DNA from: JBAXXL01 sp038206725
GTDB lineage: Bacteria; Bacteroidota; Ignavibacteria; Kapaibacteriales; UBA2268
Direction of reading: 5' to 3'
NCBI GenBank assembly: GCA_038206725.1
Contig: JBBRAO010000007.1
Location: 30,545 to 94,544, forward strand
Length of the DNA: 64,000 nt
The position numbers and the translations under genes are program-made. The first letter of the stretch is position 1. Each line of letters starts with the position of its first letter. The notes beneath the pieces are model-generated. The model was not told the origin of the DNA. It searched no databases and worked only from the letters and a program-made list of their open reading frames with translations. This document shows, piece after piece, positions 18,114-27,052 of the stretch.

Positions 18114-19415
18114 ATGAAAAAATCAAAAATGATTTTATTCGCGCTGGCTGTGTTGATAGCTTTTGCCGGCAAAACATTAGCCCAAGATGGCAGTGAGTAC
18201 CTGCTATGGGAAAAAACAAAGGATTTTACAACAAGAGATGTAGCAATTAATATGGATGAAACGCAAATAGCTGTTTTAGCTGAATACACTGATACAGAAA
18301 CTTATTTTGTCAAAATTCTAAGTATTCTAACAGGAGATGAATTATTTTCAATTCAAACGGCAGGTCTTGCTTGGAATTGTTTCTATACAACAGATGGGAA
18401 GTATTTGGTTGTAAGATGTGAAAATAATCTAATATTGGATGCTAAAACCTACAGTGTTATAAAAAAACTACCATCAGGTGGAATTTCATTTTCCGCGGAC
18501 AACAGATATATCTCATTAACAGGAAAAGGCTTCAAATTTTCAATTGTAAGTACTGAAACATTTGAAACAGTATATGAACAAAACCTGCCTGAACCTGAAT
18601 CAGATGAAACAGGTGGTTTTAGATGCTTCTTTACACCAAATAACAAATATTTAATTGCTGGCCTCGGTTTTAATAAAAAACCACCTTCTTCTGGAAGTAG
18701 ATCAGTTCAAGAAATCTTTGATGCAAAAACATTCCAGAAAGTTGACCGTACAATAAATTGCTTAAAGAACTACGGTACATTTTCAAATACTGGTTTATGC
18801 GCAAATACATATTCGAAAGGAGGTCTTGCAGACCTACAACCCATAGGTTTTCGAATTTACGATTATGACAAAGACAGCTTGATTTGGGAACAGGAAACAA
18901 AAAATTATAATAATTTGATTTTCTTGAATACCAAAAATTATCTAATTTCAAGATTTGATACTTATGAACCGGGTAATCCGGAAATGAAAGTATTTAATAC
19001 ATGGAACTTATCAACTAAACTGAGAGATAAGAATATCTTTTGTGCACATATGCCTAATTCGAAAATATCTAGATCAGATAAATATCTATGCGCAACAAAC
19101 ACCGGAACTATTTGGTTATACGATTTTGAAAAGATGTTCGAAGGCAATGTTTCAGTAAATGAACCACTGAAATCAATAGAAATTAATATCAATATCCAAT
19201 CTGATAGCAATTTGATTAGATTATCAAATTTGTCAAATGATATTGCAAGTATAACAATCTATGATTTATCAGGAAATTTGGTTGATATTATTTACAAAGG
19301 AAATTCGATAACCTATACCATTAATTACAACACGGCAAGGCTAACTAAAGGTGTTTACTTGGTAAAAATAGATACTGAAAAAGAATCAATTACCAAAAAA
19401 TTAATAATAGAATAA
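18114..19415 (+). CDS. Secreted WD40/PQQ-like beta-propeller protein with T9SS sorting domain
   Basis: 433 residues. A signal peptide is cleaved near KTLAQD. Residues about 28-345 show weakly repeated blade-like units (VAINMDETQIAVLAEY, CFYTTDGKYLVVRC, SFSADNRYISLTG, FFTPNNKYLIAG), each a 'current value/display' strand pair typical of WD40-like propellers. Residues about 355-433 are a T9SS type A domain (ITIYDLSGNLVDI, LTKGVYLVKIDTE, ITKKLIIE), though the usual PNP motif at its start is replaced by SDSNLIRLSN. The substrate or partner is unknown. It is a second T9SS cargo in the same direction as the gene at 13082 but has its own flanking hairpins, so it is probably transcribed alone. Confidence 0.78.
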   Translation: MKKSKMILFALAVLIAFAGKTLAQDGSEYLLWEKTKDFTTRDVAINMDETQIAVLAEYTDTETYFVKILSILTGDELFSIQTAGLAWNCFYTTDGKYLVVRCENNLILDAKTYSVIKKLPSGGISFSADNRYISLTGKGFKFSIVSTETFETVYEQNLPEPESDETGGFRCFFTPNNKYLIAGLGFNKKPPSSGSRSVQEIFDAKTFQKVDRTINCLKNYGTFSNTGLCANTYSKGGLADLQPIGFRIYDYDKDSLIWEQETKNYNNLIFLNTKNYLISRFDTYEPGNPEMKVFNTWNLSTKLRDKNIFCAHMPNSKISRSDKYLCATNTGTIWLYDFEKMFEGNVSVNEPLKSIEININIQSDSNLIRLSNLSNDIASITIYDLSGNLVDIIYKGNSITYTINYNTARLTKGVYLVKIDTEKESITKKLIIE

Positions 19416-19422
19416 AAAAACG

Positions 19423-19453
19423 GTGGTAGATTTGAATCTGCCCCTTTTTTTTT
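19423..19453 (+). terminator. Rho-independent terminator
   Basis: An A-run, an imperfect stem (GTGGTAGAT with ATCTGCCCC, including one wobble and one mismatch), a 4-base loop and a run of nine T lie just after the stop of the propeller gene. Confidence 0.7.
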
Positions 19454-19470
19454 GCGCAATTCTTCTTCTA

Positions 19471-19525
19471 AACCTTCCGAAGGTTTGAACCGACGGCAAG
19501 GTTAGGGCAAATGAAACGCCGTCGG
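19471..19525 (+). repeat. Left copy of a palindromic flanking repeat
   Basis: 19471-19503 reads AACCTTCCGAAGG...ACCGACGGCAAGGTT. It contains the palindrome AACCTTC-C-GAAGGTT and a CCGACGGC arm that pairs perfectly with GCCGTCGG at 19518-19525. A near-identical copy in the same orientation occurs at 19906-19939 and a partial one at 19949-19972, on the other side of the 21-bp array. Confidence 0.75.
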
Positions 19526-19610
19526 AACAAAAAAAGATGTCAATCAGGGATGATTGAGCCACCACAAAGTAAAAAAATATGGCGATCGAACAAAAAGAGA
19601 CATCTTTTTT

Positions 19611-19778
19611 AGCTTGTTCGCCATTTCACAGAGCTTGTTCGCCGTTTCACAGAGGCTGTTCGCCATTTCACAGAGGCTGTTCGCCATTTCACAGAGACCG
19701 TTCGCCATTTCACAGAGCTTGTTCGCCGTTTCACAGAGACCGTTCGCCATTTCACAGAGACGGTTCGCCATTTCACAG
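19611..19778 (+). repeat. 21-bp tandem repeat, eight units (minisatellite)
   Basis: Eight contiguous 21-base units of the form AGnnnGTTCGCC(A/G)TTTCACAG, with variation almost confined to bases 3-5 (CTT, GCT, ACC, ACG) and one A/G position. Because 21 is divisible by three and the unit lacks stops, several frames on both strands stay open and give heptapeptide repeats such as FAISQSL, SPFHRAC or MANSLCE. None has a convincing start or ribosome site, so I treat this as non-coding. In one plus frame the array runs on into about 30 protein-like codons (19791-19880, LGDYLAKIRAYRN...) that could be a relic of a gene end. Confidence 0.9.
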
Positions 19779-19905
19779 AGCTTTCTCGGCGATTATTTGG
19801 CAAAAATCCGTGCTTACCGCAATTTGGAAATTGGTACTTTTAGTGAGGAATTGGAATACACGGTTCCTGAACCCGGGTAAATCACTAATTTAATGGAAAA
19901 TTAAA

Positions 19906-19972
19906 AACCTTCCGAATGTTTGGAACCGACGGCAAGGTTTGCGTTTTTAGGTTTGGAACCGACGGCATGGTT
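19906..19972 (+). repeat. Right copies of the flanking repeat (one full, one partial)
   Basis: 19906-19939 repeats the 19471-19503 element with few differences (AACCTTCCGAATG... ACCGACGGCAAGGTT). 19949-19972 repeats its second half (GGTTTGGAACCGACGGCATGG). All copies share orientation and bracket the minisatellite. The remaining sequence to 20040 shows no gene. Confidence 0.72.
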
Positions 19973-20039
19973 GGGTTTATGCCCATTAATTATCCAATTG
20001 ATTTATATTCCCGCTCAAACATTTATTTCTGTGCTTTTT

Positions 20040-23000
20040 TTAAAAGAGAGCAACTTCTAATTGCTTCTTCAATCGCCAAAGTATTTCTATTGCGTTATCC
20101 ATATTTTTAATCTTTATATCCAAATATAGCTTTTCACTTTTTTGAACCAGCTTTGCGTTCTCAATTTGCTGAATATAATCCAAAATAACCGGAAAAGCAC
20201 TATCATAGAATTCTTTTTTGTCCTGCGACGGGAATTCACAGCGTAACGTGTCAGCTTTGATGGAGACTCGCATAAAACCTAATGGCACAACGGCAATTCT
20301 TAATTTAATAACATAAATTAAATCCTTGGCTTCATTAGGTAATCGCCCGTATTTATCGGTGATTTCGTCTGTAATCACATTCAAATCGCCTATTGTTCTT
20401 ACTTTATAAAGTTGTTTGTAATAGAAATATCTATCTGAAGAATTGCTGATATAATCCGAAGGAAATAGAGCATCCCGCCCGATTTCAATAGCAACATCTT
20501 CATTAGATATATCAGTTTTATGTAATTCCCTATCTTGGAACAGTTCGGCAAACTCTTCGTTTTTAAGTTCTCTTACGGCTTCATCCAAGACTTTTTGATA
20601 AAGTTCTATACCTATGTCAATAATAAATCCGCTTTGCTCCGCGCCCAGCAAATTACCCGCACCGCGAATTTCCATATCTCGCATTGCCAGTTTATAACCA
20701 CTACCCAAATCGGTAAATTCTTCCACAGCTTGAAGGCGTCGAATCGCAATTTTGGTCAGCTTCTTCGCTTCAGGGACTATCAAATAGCAGTAGGCTTGTT
20801 TATTGGTACGCCCTACCCTACCTCGCAATTGATACAATTCAGCAAGTCCGAAATTGTTAGCTCTATTAATAATTATGGTGTTTGCGTTAGGTATATCTAT
20901 ACCCGATTCGATTATTTTTGTTGACAGCAGTACGTCGTATTTATGTTGAATGAATTTTTCCATTTCTTTTTCCAACACTGCCGGAGTCATTTGTCCGTGC
21001 GCAATACCAAATCTTAAAGTTGGCATCAGCAAATTCAACTCGGCGGCTATTACCTCTATATCTTTGACCTTGTCGGTAACAAAGAAAACCTGCCCACCAC
21101 GATTTGTTTCTCTTACAAATGCATCACAAAGAATATCCTCATTCCACTTAATTATCTCCGTGTAAACGGGCAATCTATTGCGTGGCGGGGTTTCCATAAT
21201 ACTTAAATCACGGGCACCCATTAATGAAAAATTAAGTGTTCGCGGTATAGGGGTTGCTGTTAATGTTAATGTATCAACGGTTTCTCTTAGGTGCTTAAGT
21301 TTTTCTTTCGCACTAACACCAAATCGGTGTTCTTCATCTACCACCAACAATCCCAAATCTTTGAATTTTATATCTTTACTTAATAGACGATGCGTTCCGA
21401 TTAATATATCAACTTTCCCTTGCTCAAGTCTTTCAACAATTTTATCTTGTTCTTTTTTTGTTCTAAATCTTGATATCGCTTCGATATTTATCGGGTACCT
21501 TCCCATTCGGTCTTTAAAGCTCATATAATGCTGTTCAGCCAAAATTGTGGTCGGAACTAGTATGGCGGCTTGTTTTCCTGCTTGTACGGCTTTAAAAGCG
21601 GCTCTAATAGCCACCTCAGTTTTACCAAAGCCCACATCTCCACAAATCAGCCTATCCATCGGTGTAATGGATTCCATATCGTTTTTGATTTCATCGGTAG
21701 CTTGAAGTTGGTCAGGTGTATCTTCATAAATAAATGATGCTTCGAATTCCTTCTGCCATTCAGTATCGGCAGGATATTGGAATCCGGGTTGAGCTTTGCG
21801 CTTTGCATATAATTTTATTAAATCTCGTGCTATATCTTTTATTTTCTTTTTAGCTTTCAACTTCTTACGAAGCCAATCCCCTGAACCCAATTTGGTAAGA
21901 TGCGGTGCTACGCCTTCTTGAACGGTATATTTCGATATTTTGGAAATGTAATTCATATTCACAAAGACTTTGTCGCCTTCGGCAAAGCCTAACTGAATGC
22001 AATCCTGCAATGCACCGGCGATGGTAATATTTCTGAAACCTTGAAAATGTGCTATTCCCTTATCTTCGTGAACTACATAATCGCCGATATTTAGAGCTTG
22101 TAATTCGTTGTATGTTATGGAAGCTGTTTTTTTAGTACTCTTCTTACGGAATTTAGTTCTTAAACGGTTGAACAATTGATGCTCGGTTATCAGAACCAAC
22201 TGATCTTTTTCTGAAATAAATCCCTCGGAAAAAGGGTTCTCCATCCATAAAATCTGCTTTGAAATGAAATCAGATAAACTACGGCTTTCGAGTTCGTATT
22301 CAATTAATTCCTGCAAGCGATTTAAGCTTTTTCTTCCGTCGGCACTGATGATTATTTGATAATTGTAGTATGCGTATTTTTCTAATTCATCAACTAATGG
22401 TTTAATTAACCCTTTTACCTGCGTCTGCGGTTCTGTTTTGATAAATACATCGGGCTCTTGCAATGAATTAATTATAACTGATTTATATTTCGAAAAATTG
22501 ATTATTTGAGCTTCCAAATCGGTTTGGTCTAACTTTTCAGGATCATCTATTACCAATAGAGTATTTGAATCAAAGTAATCATAAGGAAGCACCATATCTG
22601 TTTCATCCGCTAAAAACAAATCTGCTATAAATTCTACAGCAGGGTATTCATTCACACTTCTTTGTGAAAGCGGATTAAATTCTCGGATTGATTCAACTTC
22701 ATCGCCCCAAAAATCGATTCTTAATGGATTATCCCATCCTAAAGGGAAAATATCTACGATTCCACCACGAATAGATATCTCTCCCTGGTTTTCGACATAA
22801 TCTTTTCTATCGAAACCTTTGAGCATAAGACCCTGTACGAAAGGTTCAAATTCCAATTTCTGACCAACTTCGATTTTTACTTTACCCTTCTGCAAAGCCG
22901 ATTTTTTTGGAATCTCCAAATAAAATATATCCGGTGTACAAATTGCGATAGATTTATTTTTAATACATTTATTCAATCCATCTATAAGCCATCCTAGATA

Positions 23001-23318
23001 TTCTTCCGATTTATCCAAGTAATTCTTAACTGTTTTTTGCGGAGGTTGTAGGAAAACAGTACACTCATTGCCAAGCAAAGCATTCAAATCGGTAAACCAA
23101 TTTTCCGCCGCCTGGTAATCTTCTACAACAATAAGTATATTGTTATCCAAATGCTTATAAAAATCTTTTATTAATAACGATTTATAAGCTCCTGTTAAAA
23201 TTTTGATTTTAACTGTTTCTTGCTCTTTTAAAAGCGAATTGACTTCCGGGTATAAATAAGATTTCTTGCTTATTAAATTTTCTAGTTTTTTCATATTTTT
23301 TTTCATTAACCAATACAA
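20040..23318 (-). CDS. mfd: Transcription-repair coupling factor Mfd
   Basis: 1092 residues (or slightly less from Met5/Met9). Domain order is standard: a UvrB-like N-terminal module (EVNSLLKEQ...; RGGIVDIFPLGWDNPLRIDFWGDEVESIREF), the CarD-like RNA polymerase interaction domain at about 400 (LNIGDYVVHEDKGIAHF), and RecG-like translocase motifs: CGDVGFGKTEVAIR (Walker A), VVDEEHRFG (DEEH box), LTATPIPRTL, IESGIDIPNANT and LRGRVGRTNKQAYCYL. The C-terminal TRCF domain follows. It removes stalled RNA polymerase and recruits UvrA for strand-specific repair. All motor motifs are intact. It reads toward the repeat island. Confidence 0.97.
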   Translation of the reverse strand: MYWLMKKNMKKLENLISKKSYLYPEVNSLLKEQETVKIKILTGAYKSLLIKDFYKHLDNNILIVVEDYQAAENWFTDLNALLGNECTVFLQPPQKTVKNYLDKSEEYLGWLIDGLNKCIKNKSIAICTPDIFYLEIPKKSALQKGKVKIEVGQKLEFEPFVQGLMLKGFDRKDYVENQGEISIRGGIVDIFPLGWDNPLRIDFWGDEVESIREFNPLSQRSVNEYPAVEFIADLFLADETDMVLPYDYFDSNTLLVIDDPEKLDQTDLEAQIINFSKYKSVIINSLQEPDVFIKTEPQTQVKGLIKPLVDELEKYAYYNYQIIISADGRKSLNRLQELIEYELESRSLSDFISKQILWMENPFSEGFISEKDQLVLITEHQLFNRLRTKFRKKSTKKTASITYNELQALNIGDYVVHEDKGIAHFQGFRNITIAGALQDCIQLGFAEGDKVFVNMNYISKISKYTVQEGVAPHLTKLGSGDWLRKKLKAKKKIKDIARDLIKLYAKRKAQPGFQYPADTEWQKEFEASFIYEDTPDQLQATDEIKNDMESITPMDRLICGDVGFGKTEVAIRAAFKAVQAGKQAAILVPTTILAEQHYMSFKDRMGRYPINIEAISRFRTKKEQDKIVERLEQGKVDILIGTHRLLSKDIKFKDLGLLVVDEEHRFGVSAKEKLKHLRETVDTLTLTATPIPRTLNFSLMGARDLSIMETPPRNRLPVYTEIIKWNEDILCDAFVRETNRGGQVFFVTDKVKDIEVIAAELNLLMPTLRFGIAHGQMTPAVLEKEMEKFIQHKYDVLLSTKIIESGIDIPNANTIIINRANNFGLAELYQLRGRVGRTNKQAYCYLIVPEAKKLTKIAIRRLQAVEEFTDLGSGYKLAMRDMEIRGAGNLLGAEQSGFIIDIGIELYQKVLDEAVRELKNEEFAELFQDRELHKTDISNEDVAIEIGRDALFPSDYISNSSDRYFYYKQLYKVRTIGDLNVITDEITDKYGRLPNEAKDLIYVIKLRIAVVPLGFMRVSIKADTLRCEFPSQDKKEFYDSAFPVILDYIQQIENAKLVQKSEKLYLDIKIKNMDNAIEILWRLKKQLEVALF

Positions 23319-23356
23319 AATTACAAAAAAAATGACTGCTTTAAGCGATTTTTTAC

Positions 23357-23364
23357 TATATTTG
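23357..23364 (+). promoter_or_regulatory. Candidate TAnnTTTG -7 box
   Basis: TATATTTG lies 32 bases before the ATG at 23397; a second match (TATGTTTG) lies at 23367-23374. The -33 element is not clear. It sits in the divergent gap with mfd. Confidence 0.35.
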
Positions 23365-23396
23365 GTTATGTTTGATAATCAAATTGGAAAATTGTT

Positions 23397-24188
23397 ATGA
23401 AGAAATGCCTTATATTAATAGTCTTGGTTTTCTCATTATCTTTAAATTACGTATATTCTCAAGATGAGAAAATAGAATCTTTGAAATTCGAAAAAGAATT
23501 TTCACCGGATGAAGTGAAAGAAATGTATTTCGGTATAGGTGTTGGTTACACAGGGACTTTAGTTTATACTAATGTGGATGATCTGAATTCTAAGCTTGTA
23601 GAATTCGGGTTCCAGAAGGATGCTTTAACAACACCCACCTATCTAAACGGCATCGGATTTTTTACAAGCATCCCTTATATACCTAATTTAAGAGTCGGCT
23701 TCCAATATGCCGGCGGCTCGAAAAAGGTTGACTTTACAAGCGACACGCTTTCACGACGTTCTGATTATACTCTGCATTATTTGGGCTTGAAATTAGATTA
23801 TTGTTTTGTTCCTCTTAAAAACTTTACGATTGCTCCGGGTTTTGAATTTGGATTTGGCTCTATGGCTTTTGATATTATTCAAAATTCTCAGTCCGTAAAC
23901 TGGGATGATTTAAACCCAACAAAGACTTCACAAAATTTTTATCACAAAATCAGCTCCGATTTGTTGTATGTTAAGCCATATCTCAGTTTTGAATACAACT
24001 TAACTAATTGGATGCAGGTACATTTCAAGGTAGATTACTCATTCTCCTTTATGAATAATAATTTCATAACAAAGAACAAATGGAATTATAATAATATCGG
24101 CGAAGTATCTAATATCCCTAAAACAGTCAATGCTTCTGGTATTGGATTGCAACTGGGATTCTATTTTGGATTATTTAATGTGAATTAA
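23397..24188 (+). CDS. Putative outer-membrane beta-barrel protein
   Basis: 263 residues. A signal peptide is cleaved near YVYSQ. The mature part alternates aromatic/hydrophobic and polar residues in strand-sized blocks (YFGIGVGYTGTLVY, LRVGFQYAGGS, FTIAPGFEFGFGSM, WMQVHFKVDYSFSF) and ends in GIGLQLGFYFGLF, consistent with a small 8-10 strand outer-membrane barrel. I do not recognise a named family and no function can be assigned. It is monocistronic, between mfd (divergent) and a tRNA. Confidence 0.65.
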   Translation: MKKCLILIVLVFSLSLNYVYSQDEKIESLKFEKEFSPDEVKEMYFGIGVGYTGTLVYTNVDDLNSKLVEFGFQKDALTTPTYLNGIGFFTSIPYIPNLRVGFQYAGGSKKVDFTSDTLSRRSDYTLHYLGLKLDYCFVPLKNFTIAPGFEFGFGSMAFDIIQNSQSVNWDDLNPTKTSQNFYHKISSDLLYVKPYLSFEYNLTNWMQVHFKVDYSFSFMNNNFITKNKWNYNNIGEVSNIPKTVNASGIGLQLGFYFGLFNVN

Positions 24189-24258
24189 ATTTTGGATAAT
24201 TCAAAAAAAACTATTATTTTTGAATTCTGTTTTAATTGAAAAACAAAAATAATAACTT

Positions 24259-24332
24259 GGGCCTGTAGCTCAGTTGGTTAGAGCAACGGACTCATAATCC
24301 GTTGGCCGGGGGTTCAAGTCCCTCCGGGCCCA
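24259..24332 (+). tRNA. tRNA with CAU anticodon (elongator Met or Ile2)
   Basis: A complete cloverleaf of 74 bases: acceptor GGGCCTG pairs with CGGGCCC (one G-U), D arm AGCTCAGTTGGTTAGAGC, anticodon stem ACGGA/TCCGT with loop CTCATAA (anticodon CAT), T arm CGGGG/CCCTC-type with GTTCAAGTCC, and discriminator A. CCA is not encoded. The perfect G1-C72 pair excludes initiator tRNA-fMet. Choosing between elongator Met and lysidine-modified tRNA-Ile2 needs identity-element comparison with TilS substrates. Confidence 0.93.
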
Positions 24333-24342
24333 CAAAAAAAAA

Positions 24343-24367
24343 GCGAGTATTACTACTCGCTTTTTTC
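24343..24367 (+). terminator. Rho-independent terminator after the tRNA
   Basis: A 7-base-pair stem GCGAGTA/TACTCGC with loop TTAC, preceded by an A-run and followed by TTTTTT, 11 bases after the tRNA. Confidence 0.88.
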
Positions 24368-24541
24368 ATTTTAATCCAAATACTTAACAAAATGAAGCAA
24401 TGGCAATATGTGCCATTGAACGCCAAATGGATAATCTCCGTAGCATTTAATTTGATGATAATCTACATTTCATTAACATCATTTTTGATAAAATTAATCA
24501 AAATTTTATCAAATCATAATAAAATAAATAATATTTATTTG

Positions 24542-24549
24542 TATATTTG
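24542..24549 (+). promoter_or_regulatory. Candidate TAnnTTTG -7 box
   Basis: TATATTTG lies about 70 bases before the glycerol dehydrogenase ATG, which is itself preceded by a strong CGGAGG ribosome-binding site at 24606-24611. No clear -33 element was found. Confidence 0.33.
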
Positions 24550-24619
24550 ATAATTGATTTGTCTCATTTTAGCAACAAATATTTATAAGTATCATCAATT
24601 AATAACGGAGGGTACAAAA

Positions 24620-25717
24620 ATGCTGACAAAAGCTGTTTTCCCGGGTAAATATATCCAAGGGAAGGATGCTCAGAATGAATTACCTGCTTTAGTTAATTTA
24701 TTTGGTAGTAGAGGTTTAATTATTGCTTCCAAAACAGTAAAAGATGATATTATTCCGAAATTGACTCCACAATTAATGTCTAACTCTCTTTCAATTGAAT
24801 TATTTCGAGGTGAGTGTTGTGAAGAAGAACTCAAACGAATTGATGATATTATAAAAAGGGATAAAATAGATGTACTCATTGGTATGGGTGGCGGAAAAAC
24901 AATTGATACAGCCAAAATTGCCGCCGATAGAGCAAATATTGCTGTTATTATTGTCCCAACGATTGCTTCAAGCGATGCACCTTGTAGTGGTTGTGCTGTA
25001 ACTTACACATCTGATGGAATCTTTGAAGCAGTTCATTACCAAAAAATGAATCCTCAAGTAGTTTTAGTGGATATGAATATTATGGCTGATGCCCCAACAC
25101 GCTTATTAGTAGCGGGTATGGGCGATGCTCTTGCCACTTGGTTTGAGGCAACATCGTGTAAACAATCGAATTCGATGAACGAATGTGGTGGTCTAAGTAC
25201 TATAGCAGGTTTGAGTATTGCAAAATTATGCTACAAAACCATTTTGAAATATGGTATTCAAGCCAAGTTAGCAAACGAGCAAAAGATAATTACACCTGCT
25301 TTGGAAAACGTAGTCGAAGCGAACATATTATTAAGCGGAATAGGATTTGAAAGTTCAGGTTTGGCGGCGGCACATTCAATACATAACGGACTTACCGCCC
25401 TTAAAGAAACGCATAATTTTTTTCACGGTGAAAAGGTTGCTTACGGGGTATTAGCCGGATTGCATCTTATAGAAACCAACTACAACGATATCAATATAGT
25501 TTATTCATTTTGTGAAAATATTGGATTACCAACGACACTAGCTGATATTGGCTTGGGCAAAGTAACAAAAGAAGAACTGCTTCTTGTGGCAGAAAAGTCC
25601 TGTCTTCCGGGTGCAAGTATTTATCACGAAGTAAGCGAAATCACACCAGAAAAGGTTCTGAAATCTCTCATCAGAGCTGATTCTTTTGGGAAAAAAAGAA
25701 AATCAAAAATGGCATAG
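24620..25717 (+). CDS. gldA: Glycerol dehydrogenase, iron-containing alcohol dehydrogenase family
   Basis: 365 residues from the ATG at 24620, chosen over an in-frame start 66 bases upstream because CGGAGG lies 8 bases before it and MLTKAVFPGKYIQGKDA is the usual GldA start. NAD-binding motif GMGGGKTIDTAK, SDAPCSG, and metal ligands in VAGMGDALATWFEA, AAHSIHNGL and HGEKVAYG are all present. The enzyme oxidises glycerol to dihydroxyacetone with NAD in the cytoplasm. The next gene follows after 7 bases and may be cotranscribed, although it encodes an unrelated secreted protein. Confidence 0.92.
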   Translation: MLTKAVFPGKYIQGKDAQNELPALVNLFGSRGLIIASKTVKDDIIPKLTPQLMSNSLSIELFRGECCEEELKRIDDIIKRDKIDVLIGMGGGKTIDTAKIAADRANIAVIIVPTIASSDAPCSGCAVTYTSDGIFEAVHYQKMNPQVVLVDMNIMADAPTRLLVAGMGDALATWFEATSCKQSNSMNECGGLSTIAGLSIAKLCYKTILKYGIQAKLANEQKIITPALENVVEANILLSGIGFESSGLAAAHSIHNGLTALKETHNFFHGEKVAYGVLAGLHLIETNYNDINIVYSFCENIGLPTTLADIGLGKVTKEELLLVAEKSCLPGASIYHEVSEITPEKVLKSLIRADSFGKKRKSKMA

Positions 25718-25724
25718 GTGAATT

Positions 25725-26978
25725 ATGAAAAAGTTAATGATTATAATAATCGGATTTGTATTAATACAATCTATTTGCTTTGCTCAGAATTTGATAGTTA
25801 ATGGAGACTTTGAGCAGGGAAATAAATTATTTACCAGCGATTATACTTATAACACTAATTCCGGCTCACCGGAAGGCGTTTATAAAATTGATTCGGATTG
25901 TTTGAATTGGTGGGGAACTTCCGGCTTTAATTGCAAAGATCATACCACCGGCAAAACCAAAATGATGTATATAAACGGTCATTTTACATCAAATAAAAAA
26001 ATATGGTCTCAAACTGTAAACGTCAAAAACAAATCAACTTATACATTTAGTCTTTGGATAGCGAATTTAATAAATGAATCACCCGCAGAATTGAACATTT
26101 TGGTAAATAATATTCTAATCGGAACTATCAAACAAAATAATGTAGTAACCAACGTTTGGAAAAACTATTCTTTTGATTGGTTATCGAGTTCAAACATAGC
26201 GGTTATAAACATCATAGATAAAAATACTACCCGAGGTGGAAACGATTTTGGTATTGACGATATTAAAATGATAGAAAAAAATGTTGCTTCAAAGGCATCT
26301 ATCTTTTTCCCAGATACGGTTTCCGACGTAGGTATTCAAAATTTCAAAATTCCACTTAAAGTAAGACTTTATCAAGATTCTTTATCTTATGAAAACATAT
26401 CCTTTAGCACCTCAGTCCGGTTTAAAGCAAACGTTTTTTTAATAACGGGTGTATCAGCAAACGGAACTATTCTGTCAGACACTATTGATAATGATAATTA
26501 CAGAAATGTAGAAGTATATTGCGAAAACGTTAATATTAATGATTCCAATAAAGTTCTAACCGAATTAAACGGGACAGTTTTACTGGGTGATAGTATTTCG
26601 CCTCTTGATATAAATTATTTCCGGTGGCATACTCCTAAATTGATAGTAGATTCCCTGATAAACGGCTCTTTATTGGTCAAGGCTTGCGGTTTGGAATTAA
26701 GGCAGATTCTACCATTCAATCCAATTAAACTTCAAATACAGCCCAATCCTGCCGGCAATGAGGTTGAAGTAATTATCACGGGCGATGAATTAGGATATTA
26801 CTCCATATATTTATTCGATTTACAAGGTATAAAAATGGAAGAAATGCATTGGAAACGCACAGAAAAATCAGATGATAGTTTTAAATTCCGTTTCAATAAT
26901 ATTTCTACCGGTGTATATCAAGTAATATTAAAATCACCTTGGAGTACAATTTCTAAACCTGTGATAATTGTCAAATAA
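25725..26978 (+). CDS. Secreted protein with galactose-binding-like N-terminal domain and T9SS sorting domain
   Basis: 417 residues. A signal peptide (cleavage near CFAQN) is followed by LIVNGDFEQGN, the opening of DUF642/galactose-binding-like beta-sandwich domains, ending near residue 185 (GNDFGIDDIKM). A middle beta domain (185-325) follows, then a type A sorting domain (LQIQPNPAGNEVEVII, LFDLQGIKMEE, ISTGVYQVILKS). Likely a surface or released protein that binds carbohydrate; the ligand is unknown. It starts 7 bases after gldA. Confidence 0.78.
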   Translation: MKKLMIIIIGFVLIQSICFAQNLIVNGDFEQGNKLFTSDYTYNTNSGSPEGVYKIDSDCLNWWGTSGFNCKDHTTGKTKMMYINGHFTSNKKIWSQTVNVKNKSTYTFSLWIANLINESPAELNILVNNILIGTIKQNNVVTNVWKNYSFDWLSSSNIAVINIIDKNTTRGGNDFGIDDIKMIEKNVASKASIFFPDTVSDVGIQNFKIPLKVRLYQDSLSYENISFSTSVRFKANVFLITGVSANGTILSDTIDNDNYRNVEVYCENVNINDSNKVLTELNGTVLLGDSISPLDINYFRWHTPKLIVDSLINGSLLVKACGLELRQILPFNPIKLQIQPNPAGNEVEVIITGDELGYYSIYLFDLQGIKMEEMHWKRTEKSDDSFKFRFNNISTGVYQVILKSPWSTISKPVIIVK

Positions 26979-27005
26979 TGATCCAAATAGTAACCTATTT
27001 AAAAT

Positions 27006-27036
27006 AAAATCACTTTTCTATTCAAAAAGGGATTTT
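27006..27036. terminator. Bidirectional terminator-like hairpin
   Basis: A 12-pair stem with one mismatch (AAAATCACTTTT / AAAAGGGATTTT) is centred between two convergent genes; both flanks are A/T-rich. Confidence 0.6.
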
Positions 27037-27052
27037 TATTCTTCATTCGTAA

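Noticed and set aside
19611..19778. CRISPR-like regular array
   Set aside because: Units are contiguous 21-mers with no spacers; variation is 3-5 bases within the unit, so it is a minisatellite. No cas genes are in the window.
19544..19893. Heptad-repeat proteins encoded by the 21-bp array on either strand
   Set aside because: Several frames stay open simply because the unit length is a multiple of three; none has a clear start signal or domain outside the repeat.
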